DNA of 64,000 nucleotides from Streptomyces venezuelae. Its GTDB lineage: Bacteria; Actinomycetota; Actinomycetes; Streptomycetales; Streptomycetaceae. Below are positions 43,466 to 51,973 of this stretch, in pieces (positions within the stretch are counted from its first letter, which is position 1; every line of letters begins with the position of its first letter). Made by a program: the position numbers and the translations under genes. The notes below the pieces were generated by a model that did no database searches, had not been told where the DNA came from, and saw only the letters and a program-made list of their open reading frames with translations. The stretch is from NCBI RefSeq assembly GCF_008642335.1, contig NZ_CP029191.1, positions 7,068,001 through 7,132,000 on the forward strand, in the 5' to 3' direction.

Positions 43466-43478
43466 GGCAATGGTTGCC
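43466..43478. promoter_or_regulatory. Inverted repeat upstream of the CDF gene
   Basis: GGCAA-TGG-TTGCC, preceded by GAAAAT, lies in the 179-base gap between galE and the CDF gene. It is a possible metal-regulator site, but it does not match a known Zur or CzrA box well. Confidence 0.3.
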
Positions 43479-43516
43479 GACTGGGGGAGTGGGTGCAGGT
43501 CAGAGCGTGGGAACGA

Positions 43517-44500
43517 TCATCCGCGGCGCGCGTCCGGGTGGTGCAGACACCAACCCGCCCACGCCGACTCGACCATCTCGCGCACCCCGCGCCGGGCCGT
43601 CCAGCCGAGCTCCGCCGCCGCGAGACGCGCGTCGGCCACGGCACGCGGCGAGTCGCCCGCGCGCGCCGGCTCGACGAGCGCGGGACGCGTGTCGCCGCTC
43701 ACCTCACCGATGACGGTGATCAGTTCGCGTACGGAAACGCCCTGCCCCCGGCCGATGTTCACCGTCAGATCGCCCTCAACGCCCTCCGCGAGCTTGCGGG
43801 CCGCCGCCAGATGGGCCTCGGCGAGGTCGGAGACGTGGACGTAGTCACGGACGCAGGTGCCGTCCGGCGTCGGGTGGGTGTTGCCGAAGATCCGCGGCGA
43901 CTCGTCGCGGCGCAGCCGGTCGAAGACCATCGGGATCACGTTGAAGACCCCGGTGTCCGCGAGCTCGGGGGCAGCGGCGCCCGCCACGTTGAAGTAGCGC
44001 AGGCACACCGTCCCGATGCCGTGCGCCCGCCCGGCCGCCCGCACCAGCCACTCACCGGCGAGCTTCGTCTCGCCGTAGGGGCTGACCGGAACGCACGGCG
44101 CGTCCTCGCCCACGAGCTCCGCGTCCGGCGGGTTGCCGTACACCGCGGCCGACGAGGAGAAGACGAAGCGCTTGATGCCGGCCTCGGCCACCGCGTCGAG
44201 CAGCGTCGTGAGGCCGCCCACGTTCTCCCGGTAGTAGCGCAGCGGCTGCTCGACCGACTCCCCGACCTGCTTGCGGGCCGCGAGATGCACCACACCGGTG
44301 ACGCCGTACTCGGCGAAGACCCGGCGCAACAGGTCCCCGTCCAGCGAGGACCCCTTCACCAGGGGCATGTCCGCGGGCAGCCGCTGCGGGACCCCGGACG
44401 AGACGTCGTCCAGGACGACGACGTCCTCACCGGCACCGGCCATGACCCGCGCCACATGTGCCCCGATGTAACCCGCTCCGCCTGTGATCAGCCATGTCAT
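43517..44500 (-). CDS. galE: UDP-glucose 4-epimerase
   Basis: A 327-residue short-chain dehydrogenase-type epimerase. It has GGAGYIGAHV at the N-terminus for NAD, the Ser of FVFSSSAAVYG and the catalytic Tyr/Lys in SPYGETK, and the C-terminal VRDYVHVSDLAEAHL block typical of GalE. It interconverts UDP-glucose and UDP-galactose (or GlcNAc/GalNAc forms). It is divergent from the CDP-alcohol phosphotransferase/exporter operon and may supply its sugar. GAT-like neighbours of a galactose operon (galK, galT) are absent, which supports a biosynthetic role. Confidence 0.93.
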   Translation of the reverse strand: MTWLITGGAGYIGAHVARVMAGAGEDVVVLDDVSSGVPQRLPADMPLVKGSSLDGDLLRRVFAEYGVTGVVHLAARKQVGESVEQPLRYYRENVGGLTTLLDAVAEAGIKRFVFSSSAAVYGNPPDAELVGEDAPCVPVSPYGETKLAGEWLVRAAGRAHGIGTVCLRYFNVAGAAAPELADTGVFNVIPMVFDRLRRDESPRIFGNTHPTPDGTCVRDYVHVSDLAEAHLAAARKLAEGVEGDLTVNIGRGQGVSVRELITVIGEVSGDTRPALVEPARAGDSPRAVADARLAAAELGWTARRGVREMVESAWAGWCLHHPDARRG

Positions 44501-44801
44501 GGGCGCCCACCCTAAGCGACCCCCCGGGCGCGGCCCCGCACGGGCATGTGACCGTCAATCGGGCAAGCCGGGCACCGACCGGGGCGCGGTTTGTGGGCGC
44601 GGCCCCCCATCCACCATGATGATCGCGAAGCCGAGGCCCTCGCAGGCCGCCCTTATGGGGGCGTGAACGGGTGATGAACGCCCGCTTCCCATCATCCGAT
44701 AGCCTCAGCCGACGTGCCGCCCGGCCGCCATGGGCCCGGGGGCGCTCCCCTTACGCATGTGCCCGGCGCGAGCCGCGCCGGTACTCAAGGAGTGAGTTCG
44801 T
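44501..44801. promoter_or_regulatory. Divergent control region: galE and the CDP-alcohol operon
   Basis: This 301-base stretch holds no gene I can support. A -10-like TAGCCT lies at 44700-44705 with an expected start near 44713, giving a leader of roughly 90 bases. The leader has a perfect 8-bp hairpin, CCGGCGCG/CGCGCCGG with a three-base loop, at 44763-44781. It ends five bases before the ribosome site AAGGAG (44787-44792), so it could influence translation of the CTG-started gene. Confidence 0.45.
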
Positions 44802-46607
44802 CTGTCGACCGCCATCCTCACCGGACAGCCGGTCCCCGGGTCGCCGCTCGAAGGCGATCTGCGGTCCCTCGGCTTCGACGTGCGGGTCGCCTCCGACGCG
44901 GCGGACGCCGAGTCGCTGCTCGCGGCCGTGCCCGGCGACCAGCGGGTCGCGGTCGTCGACGCACGCTTCGTCGGACACGTCCACGCGCTGCGCCTCGCCC
45001 TCACCGACCCCCGCTTCGCCGCCTCCGCGGTGACCGGCGCCGTCGCGGCCAAGCCGGAGGCCCGCACGGAGCTGACGCGCGCGCTGCGGGCGACCGCCAC
45101 CACCACCGGCGGCGTCGTCACCCACGACGCGCTCCCCGACGACATCGCCGCGGCCATGGAGTCCGGCGCGACGGACGTGCACCGCCCCGACCTCGGCACC
45201 CTCGTCGCCACCGTGCCCGACGACCCCCAGGCGCGGAACGAGGCACGCCAGGCCGTCGCCGCCGTCGACGACGAGGCCGTACGCCTGCGCACCGCGGTGA
45301 AGTCGCGGGACGGGTTCTTCACGACGTACTGCATCTCCCCGTACTCGCGCTACATCGCCCGCTGGTGCGCCCGCCGTGGCCTCACCCCGAACCAGGTCAC
45401 CACCGCGTCGCTGCTCACCGCCCTGATCGCGGCGGGCTGCGCGGCGACCGGGACGCGCGGCGGCTTCGTCGCGGCGGGCGTGCTGCTGCTCCTCTCCTTC
45501 GTCCTCGACTGCACGGACGGGCAGCTCGCCCGCTACTCCCTGCAGTACTCGACGCTCGGCGCCTGGCTGGACGCGACGTTCGACCGCGCCAAGGAGTACG
45601 CGTACTACGCGGGCCTCGCGCTCGGCGCGGCCAACGCGAACGGAGACGACGTCTGGGCGCTGGCCCTCGGCGCCATGGTCCTCCAGACCTGTCGTCACGT
45701 CGTCGACTTCTCGTTCAACGAGGCGAATCACGACGCGACCGCCAACACCAGCCCCACCGCGGCCCTTTCGGACAAGCTCGACAGCGTCGGGTGGACGGTC
45801 TGGGTGCGCCGGATGATAGTGCTGCCCATCGGCGAGCGCTGGGCGATGATCGCCGTGCTCACCGCGGTCACCACCCCGCGCGTCACCCTCGTCGTCCTGC
45901 TCATCGGCTGCGCCCTCGCCGCCTGTTACACGACCGCCGGACGCGTCCTGCGCTCGCTGACCCGCAAGGCGACCCGCACCGACCGCGCCGCCCAGGCACT
46001 CGGCGACCTCGCCGACAACGGCACGCTCGCCTCGTCCTTCGCCGCCCTCGGCCGCCGCGCGCGCTTTCTGCCCGCGCCCGTGTTCGCCTTCGTCGGCGGC
46101 GCCGCGGTCGTCGCGGTCGCCGCGTTCACCTCCTACGGCAGCCCGTGGGTCGTCGTCGCCGCGGTCGTGTACGTCGCCCTCTCCGGCCTCGCCCTCGCGC
46201 GGCCCCTCAAGGCCCCCCTGGACTGGCTGGTGCCGCCGTTCTTCCGCGCTGCCGAGTACGGCACGGTCCTGGTCCTCGCGGCGAAAGCCGATGTGAACGG
46301 GGCGCTGCCCGCGGCTTTCGGGCTGGTGTCGGCGGTCGCCTACCATCACTACGACACGGTGTACCGCATCAAGGGCGGCGCCGGTGCGCCCCCGCGCCGG
46401 CTGGTGCGGGCGATCGGCGGCCAAGAAGGCAGGACCCTCGTGGTCGCGCTGGCCGCCACCGTGCTGTCCACCAACGATTTCACCGTCGCGCTCACGGCAC
46501 TCGCCGTGGCCGTGGCACTCGTGGTGCTCGTCGAGAGCATCTGCTTCTGGGTCGCCGCCGAGAAAAAGGGCGCACCCGCCGTACACGATGAAGGAGAACC
46601 CGCATGA
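44802..46607 (+). CDS. Large CDP-alcohol phosphotransferase membrane protein (DUF5941-like)
   Basis: A predicted 601-residue protein. The N-terminal ~165 residues are soluble and nucleotidyltransferase-like in look (AILTGQPVPGSPLEG). The middle is a CDP-alcohol phosphotransferase with the full motif D236, D239-G, AR, G, D257 and D261 in the segment from DCTDGQLAR. The last 250 residues are multi-helical and match the part called DUF5941. It would join an alcohol phosphate from a CDP donor to an acceptor. The start is unusual: AAGGAG (44787-44792) points to a CTG at 44802, as no ATG, GTG or TTG follows in this frame until GTG 44880, which would cut the domain. First gene of the operon. Confidence 0.8.
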   Translation: MSTAILTGQPVPGSPLEGDLRSLGFDVRVASDAADAESLLAAVPGDQRVAVVDARFVGHVHALRLALTDPRFAASAVTGAVAAKPEARTELTRALRATATTTGGVVTHDALPDDIAAAMESGATDVHRPDLGTLVATVPDDPQARNEARQAVAAVDDEAVRLRTAVKSRDGFFTTYCISPYSRYIARWCARRGLTPNQVTTASLLTALIAAGCAATGTRGGFVAAGVLLLLSFVLDCTDGQLARYSLQYSTLGAWLDATFDRAKEYAYYAGLALGAANANGDDVWALALGAMVLQTCRHVVDFSFNEANHDATANTSPTAALSDKLDSVGWTVWVRRMIVLPIGERWAMIAVLTAVTTPRVTLVVLLIGCALAACYTTAGRVLRSLTRKATRTDRAAQALGDLADNGTLASSFAALGRRARFLPAPVFAFVGGAAVVAVAAFTSYGSPWVVVAAVVYVALSGLALARPLKAPLDWLVPPFFRAAEYGTVLVLAAKADVNGALPAAFGLVSAVAYHHYDTVYRIKGGAGAPPRRLVRAIGGQEGRTLVVALAATVLSTNDFTVALTALAVAVALVVLVESICFWVAAEKKGAPAVHDEGEPA

Positions 46608-47341
46608 TCGGCCTCGTCCTTGCGGCAGGCGCCGGACGGCGTCTGCGTCCCTACACGGACACCCTGCCCAAGGCCCTGGTGCCCGTCGATGGTGAGACCA
46701 CCATCCTCGACCTGACGCTCGGCAACTTCGCCGAGATCGGTCTCACCGAGGTCGCGATCATCGTCGGCTACAAGAAGGAAGCCGTCTACGACCGCAAGGC
46801 GGACCTGGAGGCGAAGTACGGCCTCAAGCTGACGCTCATCGACAACGACAAGGCCGAGGAGTGGAACAACGCCTACTCCCTGTGGTGCGGGCGTGACGCC
46901 ATCAAGCACGACGTGATCCTCGCCAACGGCGACACCGTGCACCCGGTCTCCGTCGAGAAGACGCTGCTCGCCGCCCGCGGCAACGGCCAGAAGATCATCC
47001 TCGCCCTCGACACGGTGAAGCAGCTCGCCGACGAGGAGATGAAGGTCATCGTGGACGACGCCAAGGGTGTCCAGAAGATCACCAAGCTGATGGACCCGGC
47101 GACGGCCACCGGTGAGTACATCGGCGTCACCCTCATCGAGGGCTCCGCCGCCGACGAGCTCGCCGACGCCCTGAAGACCACCTTCGAGCGCGACCCCGAC
47201 CTCTACTACGAGGACGGCTACCAGGAGCTCGTCAACCGCGGCTTCAAGGTCGACGTGGCCCCGATCGGCGACGTCAAGTGGGTCGAGATCGACAACCACG
47301 ACGACCTCGCCAAGGGCCGGGAGATCGCGTGCCAGTACTGA
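46604..47341 (+). CDS. Sugar- or alcohol-phosphate nucleotidyltransferase
   Basis: A 245-residue cytoplasmic nucleotidyltransferase of the GT-A-like NTP transferase fold. The signature LAAGAGRRLRPYTDTLPKALVPV binds the nucleotide and the metal-binding Asp is in ILANGDTVH. WNNAYSLWCGRD resembles CTP:phosphocholine cytidylyltransferases of the LicC type, and the VKWVEIDNHDDLAKG tail is the matching metal site. In this operon it probably makes a CDP-alcohol for the two CDP-alcohol phosphotransferases. Its start overlaps the preceding stop by four bases (ATGA). Confidence 0.88.
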   Translation: MIGLVLAAGAGRRLRPYTDTLPKALVPVDGETTILDLTLGNFAEIGLTEVAIIVGYKKEAVYDRKADLEAKYGLKLTLIDNDKAEEWNNAYSLWCGRDAIKHDVILANGDTVHPVSVEKTLLAARGNGQKIILALDTVKQLADEEMKVIVDDAKGVQKITKLMDPATATGEYIGVTLIEGSAADELADALKTTFERDPDLYYEDGYQELVNRGFKVDVAPIGDVKWVEIDNHDDLAKGREIACQY

Positions 47342-48396
47342 CGAGGCTCATCCCCTCGCCGGTCGTCGTCGACATCCGGCCGGGGGCGCTCGACGACCTG
47401 GCCGGTGTCCTCGCCGACCAGCGGATCTGCTCGTCGACCGGCAAGCTCGCCATCGCCATCAGCGGCGGCTCGGGCGCGGTGCTCCGCGAGCGGCTGATGC
47501 CCTCGCTGGGCGGCGCGGAGTGGTTCGAGGTCGGTGGCGGCACGCTCGACGACGCCATCAAGCTCGGCGAGGACATCCGCAAGTCCGGCCGGTACGACGC
47601 GGTCGTCGGCCTCGGCGGCGGCAAGATCATCGACTGCGCCAAGTTCGCCGCGGCGCGCGTGGGTCTGCCGCTGGTCGCCGTCGCGACGAACCTGTCGCAC
47701 GACGGTCTCTGCTCGCCGGTCGCGACGCTCGACAACGACGCGGGCCGCGGCTCGTACGGCGTGCCGAACCCCATCGCGGTCGTCATCGACCTCGACGTGA
47801 TCCGTGAGGCACCCGTCCGCTTCGTCCGCTCCGGCATCGGCGACGCGCTGTCCAACATCTCCGCCATCCGGGACTGGGAGCTCGCCGCCCGCGAGCGCGG
47901 CGAGGACATCGACGGCCTCGCGGCCGCCATGGCCCGCCAGGCCGGCGAGGCCGTGCTCCGCCACCCCGGCGGCGTCGGCGACGACGGCTTCCTCCAGGTC
48001 CTGGCCGAGGGACTGGTCCTCACCGGCATCGCCATGTCGATCTCGGGCGACTCCCGCCCGGCGTCCGGCGCCTGCCACGAGATCAACCACGCCTTCGACC
48101 TGCTCTTCCCCAAGCGCGCCGCCAGCCACGGCGAGCAGTGCGGCCTGGGCGCGGCCTTCGCGATGCACCTGCGCGGTGCCCACGAGGAGTCGGCGTTCAT
48201 GGCCCAGGTGCTGCGCCGCCACGGCCTGCCCGTGCTGCCGGAGGAGATCGGTTTCTCCGTGGACGAGTTCGTGAAGGTCGTGGAGTTCGCTCCGCAGACC
48301 CGCCCGGGCCGCTACACGATCCTCGAACACCTCGACCTGTCCACCGACCAGATCAGGGACGCATACGCCGACTATGCAAAAGCCATCGGTAGCTGA
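47329..48396 (+). CDS. sn-Glycerol-1-phosphate dehydrogenase-like enzyme
   Basis: A 355-residue metal-dependent dehydrogenase of the glycerol-1-phosphate dehydrogenase branch (archaeal EgsA, Bacillus AraM) of the dehydroquinate synthase/iron-ADH fold. Support: GGGKIIDCAKFAAARVGLP, VATNLSHDGLCSP, and metal ligands Asp172 in GIGDALSN, His250 in SGACHEIN and His267 in ASHGEQCG. The enzyme would reduce dihydroxyacetone phosphate to sn-glycerol-1-phosphate, the archaeal stereoisomer, rare in bacteria. The GTG at 47329 is 13 bases inside the previous gene, with GGGAG upstream. A related alcohol dehydrogenase activity cannot be excluded. Confidence 0.85.
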   Translation: MPVLTRLIPSPVVVDIRPGALDDLAGVLADQRICSSTGKLAIAISGGSGAVLRERLMPSLGGAEWFEVGGGTLDDAIKLGEDIRKSGRYDAVVGLGGGKIIDCAKFAAARVGLPLVAVATNLSHDGLCSPVATLDNDAGRGSYGVPNPIAVVIDLDVIREAPVRFVRSGIGDALSNISAIRDWELAARERGEDIDGLAAAMARQAGEAVLRHPGGVGDDGFLQVLAEGLVLTGIAMSISGDSRPASGACHEINHAFDLLFPKRAASHGEQCGLGAAFAMHLRGAHEESAFMAQVLRRHGLPVLPEEIGFSVDEFVKVVEFAPQTRPGRYTILEHLDLSTDQIRDAYADYAKAIGS

Positions 48397-49153
48397 GCTC
48401 CGCCCGGTTGTTCACCCCCCGGGGGTGAAGGACCGGCGCAGCGGCGAACACTGGGCCGGCCGGCTCTACATGCGCGAGGTCTCCCTGCGCATCGACCGGC
48501 ACCTGGTGAACACGCGGGTCACGCCCAACCAGCTGACCTACGTGATGACCGTCGCCGGCGCCCTCGCCGCCCCGGCCCTGCTGGTGCCCGGCATCACGGG
48601 CGCCGTCCTCGGCGTGGTCGCGGTCCAGCTCTACCTGCTGCTCGACTGCGTGGACGGCGAGATCGCCCGCTGGAAGAAGCAGTACTCGATGGCCGGGGTC
48701 TACCTGGACCGGGTCGCCGCCTACCTGTGCGACGCCGCGGTCCTGGTCGGCTTCGGTCTGCGCGCCGCCGACATATGGGGCTCGGGACGCATCGACTGGC
48801 TGTGGGCCTTCCTCGGCACCCTGGCCGCGCTCGGCGCGATCCTGATCAAGGCCGAGACCGACCTCGTCGGCGTGGCCCGTCACCAGACGGGCAAGGAGCC
48901 GGTCAAGGAGTCGGCGGCCGAGCCGCGCTCCTCCGGCATGGCGCTGGCCCGCAGGGCCGCCGCCGCGCTGAAGTTCCACCGGCTCATCCTCGGGGTCGAG
49001 GCGTCCCTGCTGATCCTCGTCATCGCGTTCGTCGACCAGGCGCGCGGCGACCTGTTCTTCTCGCGCCTCGGCGTGGCGGTGCTCGCGGGCATCGCGATGC
49101 TGCAGACCCTGCTCCACCTCGTGTCCATCCTCGTATCGAGCAGGTTGAAGTGA
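48374..49153 (+). CDS. CDP-alcohol phosphotransferase-like membrane protein, fourth motif Asp missing
   Basis: A 259-residue protein with about six helices. The CDP-alcohol phosphotransferase motif is present in part: D91, D94-G95, A98-R99, G108 and D112, but the fourth Asp, normally four residues after D112, is Ala116 (GVYLDRVAAYL). That Asp is taken as the catalytic base in this family. The protein may be inactive, use another base, or serve as a partner of the complete enzyme at 44802. It overlaps the dehydrogenase gene by 23 bases, so the coupling is tight. Confidence 0.82.
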   Translation: MQKPSVAELRPVVHPPGVKDRRSGEHWAGRLYMREVSLRIDRHLVNTRVTPNQLTYVMTVAGALAAPALLVPGITGAVLGVVAVQLYLLLDCVDGEIARWKKQYSMAGVYLDRVAAYLCDAAVLVGFGLRAADIWGSGRIDWLWAFLGTLAALGAILIKAETDLVGVARHQTGKEPVKESAAEPRSSGMALARRAAAALKFHRLILGVEASLLILVIAFVDQARGDLFFSRLGVAVLAGIAMLQTLLHLVSILVSSRLK

Positions 49154-50061
49154 GCACCCCCAGCACCCCGAGCCCCGCGGCGGAGAAGCTGAAGGTCGGC
49201 GCCGTCATCATCACGATGGGCAACCGGCCGCAGGAGCTGCGCGCCCTCCTCGACTCGGTCGCCAAGCAGGAGGGCGACCCGGTCGAGGTGGTCGTGGTCG
49301 GCAACGGCGCCCCCGTGCCCGAGGTCCCCGCGGGCGTGCGCACCGTCGAACTGCCTGAGAACCTCGGCATCCCCGGTGGCCGCAACGTCGGCATCGAGGC
49401 CTTCGGGCCCGGCGGCACCGACGTCGACATCCTGCTCTTCCTGGACGACGACGGCCTGCTCGCCACCCTGGACACGGCGCGGCTCTGCCGCGAGGCGTTC
49501 GCCGCCGACCCGGAGCTCGGCATCATCAGCTTCCGCATCGCGGACCCGGACACGGGGGAGACCCAGCGGCGCCACGTGCCGCGGCTGCGGGCCTCCGACC
49601 CGATGCGCTCCTCGCGCGTGACGACCTTCCTCGGCGGCGCCAACGCCGTCCGCACGAAGGTCCTCGCCGAGGTCGGCGGGCTGCCCGGCGAGTTCTTCTA
49701 CGCCCACGAGGAGACCGACCTCGCCTGGCGCGCGCTCGACGCGGGCTGGATGATCGACTACCGCTCCGACATGGTCCTGTTCCACCCCACGACGGCCCCC
49801 TCGCGGCACGCGGTCTACCACCGGATGGTGGCCCGCAACCGCGTCTGGCTGGCCCGTCGCAACCTCCCCGCGCCGCTGGTCCCGGTCTACCTCGGTGTCT
49901 GGATGCTCCTCACCCTCGCCCGACGCCCCTCGGGCCCGGCCCTGAAGGCCTGGTTCGGCGGCTTCAAGGAGGGCTGGACCACGCCCTGCGGGCCTCGCAG
50001 GCCCATGAAGTGGCGTACGGTGTGGCGGCTGACCCGACTGGGCCGACCTCCCGTCATCTGA
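49150..50061 (+). CDS. Family 2 glycosyltransferase
   Basis: A 303-residue GT-A glycosyltransferase. VGAVIITMGNRPQELRALLDSV opens the fold, FLDDDG is the DxD metal motif, LGGANAVRTKVLAEVGG and the acid pair in HEETDLAWRALDAG are the usual acceptor-side motifs. It ends in an amphipathic or single membrane helix near VPVYLGVWMLLTLA. It probably adds a sugar (perhaps from UDP-galactose, given galE) to the exported molecule. GTG 49150 overlaps the preceding stop (GTGA). Confidence 0.9.
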   Translation: MSTPSTPSPAAEKLKVGAVIITMGNRPQELRALLDSVAKQEGDPVEVVVVGNGAPVPEVPAGVRTVELPENLGIPGGRNVGIEAFGPGGTDVDILLFLDDDGLLATLDTARLCREAFAADPELGIISFRIADPDTGETQRRHVPRLRASDPMRSSRVTTFLGGANAVRTKVLAEVGGLPGEFFYAHEETDLAWRALDAGWMIDYRSDMVLFHPTTAPSRHAVYHRMVARNRVWLARRNLPAPLVPVYLGVWMLLTLARRPSGPALKAWFGGFKEGWTTPCGPRRPMKWRTVWRLTRLGRPPVI

Positions 50062-50157
50062 CAAGCTCGGGTCTGAGAGCATTCGGGCCATACCCCGGTC
50101 CCTGGCCCACGCCTACGCCCGACCGGCTGCGCTTTTCGAAGACGAAAGTTTCCACTC

Positions 50158-51105
50158 GTGAGTGAGACAACGCATGACGGCGGAGTCGCGGTGACAGCAT
50201 CACCGTCGACTCCGTCGCCCGATGACGGGCTCTCCCGGGCCGAACTCGCCGCCAAGTACGGTCTGACCGTCAGCGGCGCCCGCCCCGGACTTTTCGAGTA
50301 CGTCCGCCAGCTCTGGGGACGGCGCCACTTCATCCTTGCCTTCTCCCAGGCGAAGCTGACCGCCCAGTACAGCCAGGCCAAGCTCGGCCAGCTGTGGCAG
50401 GTGGCGACGCCGCTGCTGAACGCGGCGGTCTACTTCTTCATCTTCGGGCTGCTGCTCGGCGCCCGTGAGGGCATCCCGCACGAGATCTACGTGCCGTTCC
50501 TGGTGACGGGTGTCTTCGTCTTCACGTTCACGCAGAGCTCGGTCATGGCGGGCGTGCGGGCGATCTCCGGCAACCTCGGCCTGGTCAGGGCCCTGCACTT
50601 CCCGCGGGCCTCGCTGCCGATCTCCTTCGCGCTGCAGCAGCTCCAGCAGCTGCTCTTCTCGATGATCGTGCTCGTCGTGATCATGTGCGCGTTCGGGATC
50701 TTCCCCGCCCTGTCCTGGCTGCTCGTCCTGCCCGCGCTGGTCCTGCAGTTCGTCTTCAACATGGGCCTGGCGCTGATCTTCGCCCGGATGGGCAGCAAGA
50801 CGCCCGACCTGGCGCAGCTCATGCCGTTCGTGATGCGGACCTGGATGTACGCCTCGGGCGTCATGTTCAGCATCCCCGCGATGCTCGCGACCAAGAAGGA
50901 CGTGCCCGCCTGGGTCGGGGACGTGCTCCAGTGGAATCCGGCCTCCATCTACATGGACCTGATCCGCTTCGCCATGATCGACAAGTACGACTCCTCGTAC
51001 CTGCCCCCGCACGTGTGGGCCTTCGCGGTCGGCTGGGCCGTGGTGATCGGCGCGGTCGGGTTCGTGTACTTCTGGAAGGCTGAGGAGCGGTACGGCCGTG
51101 GCTGA
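50158..51105 (+). CDS. ABC-2 type permease, Wzm/TagG-like polysaccharide exporter
   Basis: A 315-residue membrane protein with six helices and a soluble N-terminal 60 residues. The AKLTAQYSQAKLGQLWQVATPLLNAAVYFFIF opening, the periplasmic-side LGLVRALHFPRASLPIS and the late WNPASIYMDLIRF are those of teichoic-acid and O-antigen ABC exporters (TagG, Wzm, RfbD-like). It begins 96 bases after the glycosyltransferase gene and overlaps the ATPase gene by eight bases. Confidence 0.9.
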   Translation: MSETTHDGGVAVTASPSTPSPDDGLSRAELAAKYGLTVSGARPGLFEYVRQLWGRRHFILAFSQAKLTAQYSQAKLGQLWQVATPLLNAAVYFFIFGLLLGAREGIPHEIYVPFLVTGVFVFTFTQSSVMAGVRAISGNLGLVRALHFPRASLPISFALQQLQQLLFSMIVLVVIMCAFGIFPALSWLLVLPALVLQFVFNMGLALIFARMGSKTPDLAQLMPFVMRTWMYASGVMFSIPAMLATKKDVPAWVGDVLQWNPASIYMDLIRFAMIDKYDSSYLPPHVWAFAVGWAVVIGAVGFVYFWKAEERYGRG

Positions 51106-51904
51106 CGACAAGACCCCCGAGAAGGGCGACGCGAACGCCGGCAAGGGGCACATCCCCACCGTCATCGCCGACGAGCTGCACATCGTCTACCGCGTCAACG
51201 GCGCGAAGACGGGCAAGGGCAGCGCCACCTCCGCCCTGAGCCGCATCCTCAGGCGCGGCGAGGAGCGCGGGGTGCGCAAGGTGCACGCCGTGCGCGGCGT
51301 CAGCTTCACCGCCTACCGCGGCGAGGCCATCGGCCTCATCGGCTCCAACGGCTCCGGCAAGTCGACCCTGCTCCGCGCCATCGCGGGCCTGCTCCCCGCT
51401 GAGCGGGGCAAGGTCTACACCGACGGCCAGCCCTCGCTGCTCGGCGTCAACGCGGCCCTGATGAACGACCTGACGGGTGAGCGCAACGTCATACTCGGCG
51501 GGCTCGCGATGGGCATGTCCCGCGAGCAGATCCGGGAGCGCTACCAGGAGATCGTCGACTTCTCGGGCATCAACGAGAAGGGCGACTTCATCACCCTTCC
51601 GATGCGCACCTACTCCTCCGGCATGGCGGCCCGTCTCCGCTTCTCCATCGCGGCGGCCAAGGACCACGACGTCCTGATGATCGACGAGGCCCTGGCCACC
51701 GGTGACCGCAAGTTCCAGAAGCGCTCCGAGGCCCGCATCCGCGAGCTCCGCAAGGAGGCCGGCACGGTCTTCCTGGTCAGCCACAACAACAAGTCGATCC
51801 GCGACACGTGCGACCGCGTGCTGTGGCTGGAACGCGGCGAGCTGCGCATGGACGGGCCGACCGACGAGGTCATAAAGGAGTACGAGAAGTTCACGGGCAA
51901 GTAG
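51098..51904 (+). CDS. ABC transporter ATPase, Wzt/TagH-like
   Basis: A 268-residue ATPase partner of the permease. Walker A is GSNGSGKST (about 82-90), the signature is YSSGMAARL (172-180) and Walker B is VLMIDEA (192-198), followed by the switch His in LVSHNNKS. The ADELHIVYRV start is typical of polysaccharide exporters. It lacks the extra C-terminal sugar-binding domain of the long Wzt proteins, so recognition is likely of a lipid-linked head rather than of a capped chain end. GAGGAG precedes the GTG. Confidence 0.92.
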   Translation: MADDKTPEKGDANAGKGHIPTVIADELHIVYRVNGAKTGKGSATSALSRILRRGEERGVRKVHAVRGVSFTAYRGEAIGLIGSNGSGKSTLLRAIAGLLPAERGKVYTDGQPSLLGVNAALMNDLTGERNVILGGLAMGMSREQIRERYQEIVDFSGINEKGDFITLPMRTYSSGMAARLRFSIAAAKDHDVLMIDEALATGDRKFQKRSEARIRELRKEAGTVFLVSHNNKSIRDTCDRVLWLERGELRMDGPTDEVIKEYEKFTGK

Positions 51905-51940
51905 CCCGATCGAGCCACGGGGGAACACCCGTTCGGCAGT

Positions 51941-51973
51941 AGTGCCCCGCCGGGAGGAGCCCGGCGGGGCACT
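51941..51973 (+). terminator. Terminator closing the exporter operon
   Basis: AGTGCCCCGCCGGG and CCCGGCGGGGCACT form a perfect 14-bp stem with a five-base loop, 36 bases after the stop codon of the ATPase gene. Confidence 0.85.

Noticed and set aside
43455..43480. Zur-type zinc box upstream of the CDF gene
   Set aside because: GAAAATGGCAATGG resembles half of a Zur box but the symmetry and spacing do not fit, so it is kept only as an unnamed inverted repeat.
44714..46591. Alternative reading frame from GTG 44792 over the CDP-alcohol phosphotransferase gene
   Set aside because: It gives an Arg-rich sequence without domains, whereas the chosen frame carries the full CDP-alcohol phosphotransferase motif and membrane helices.
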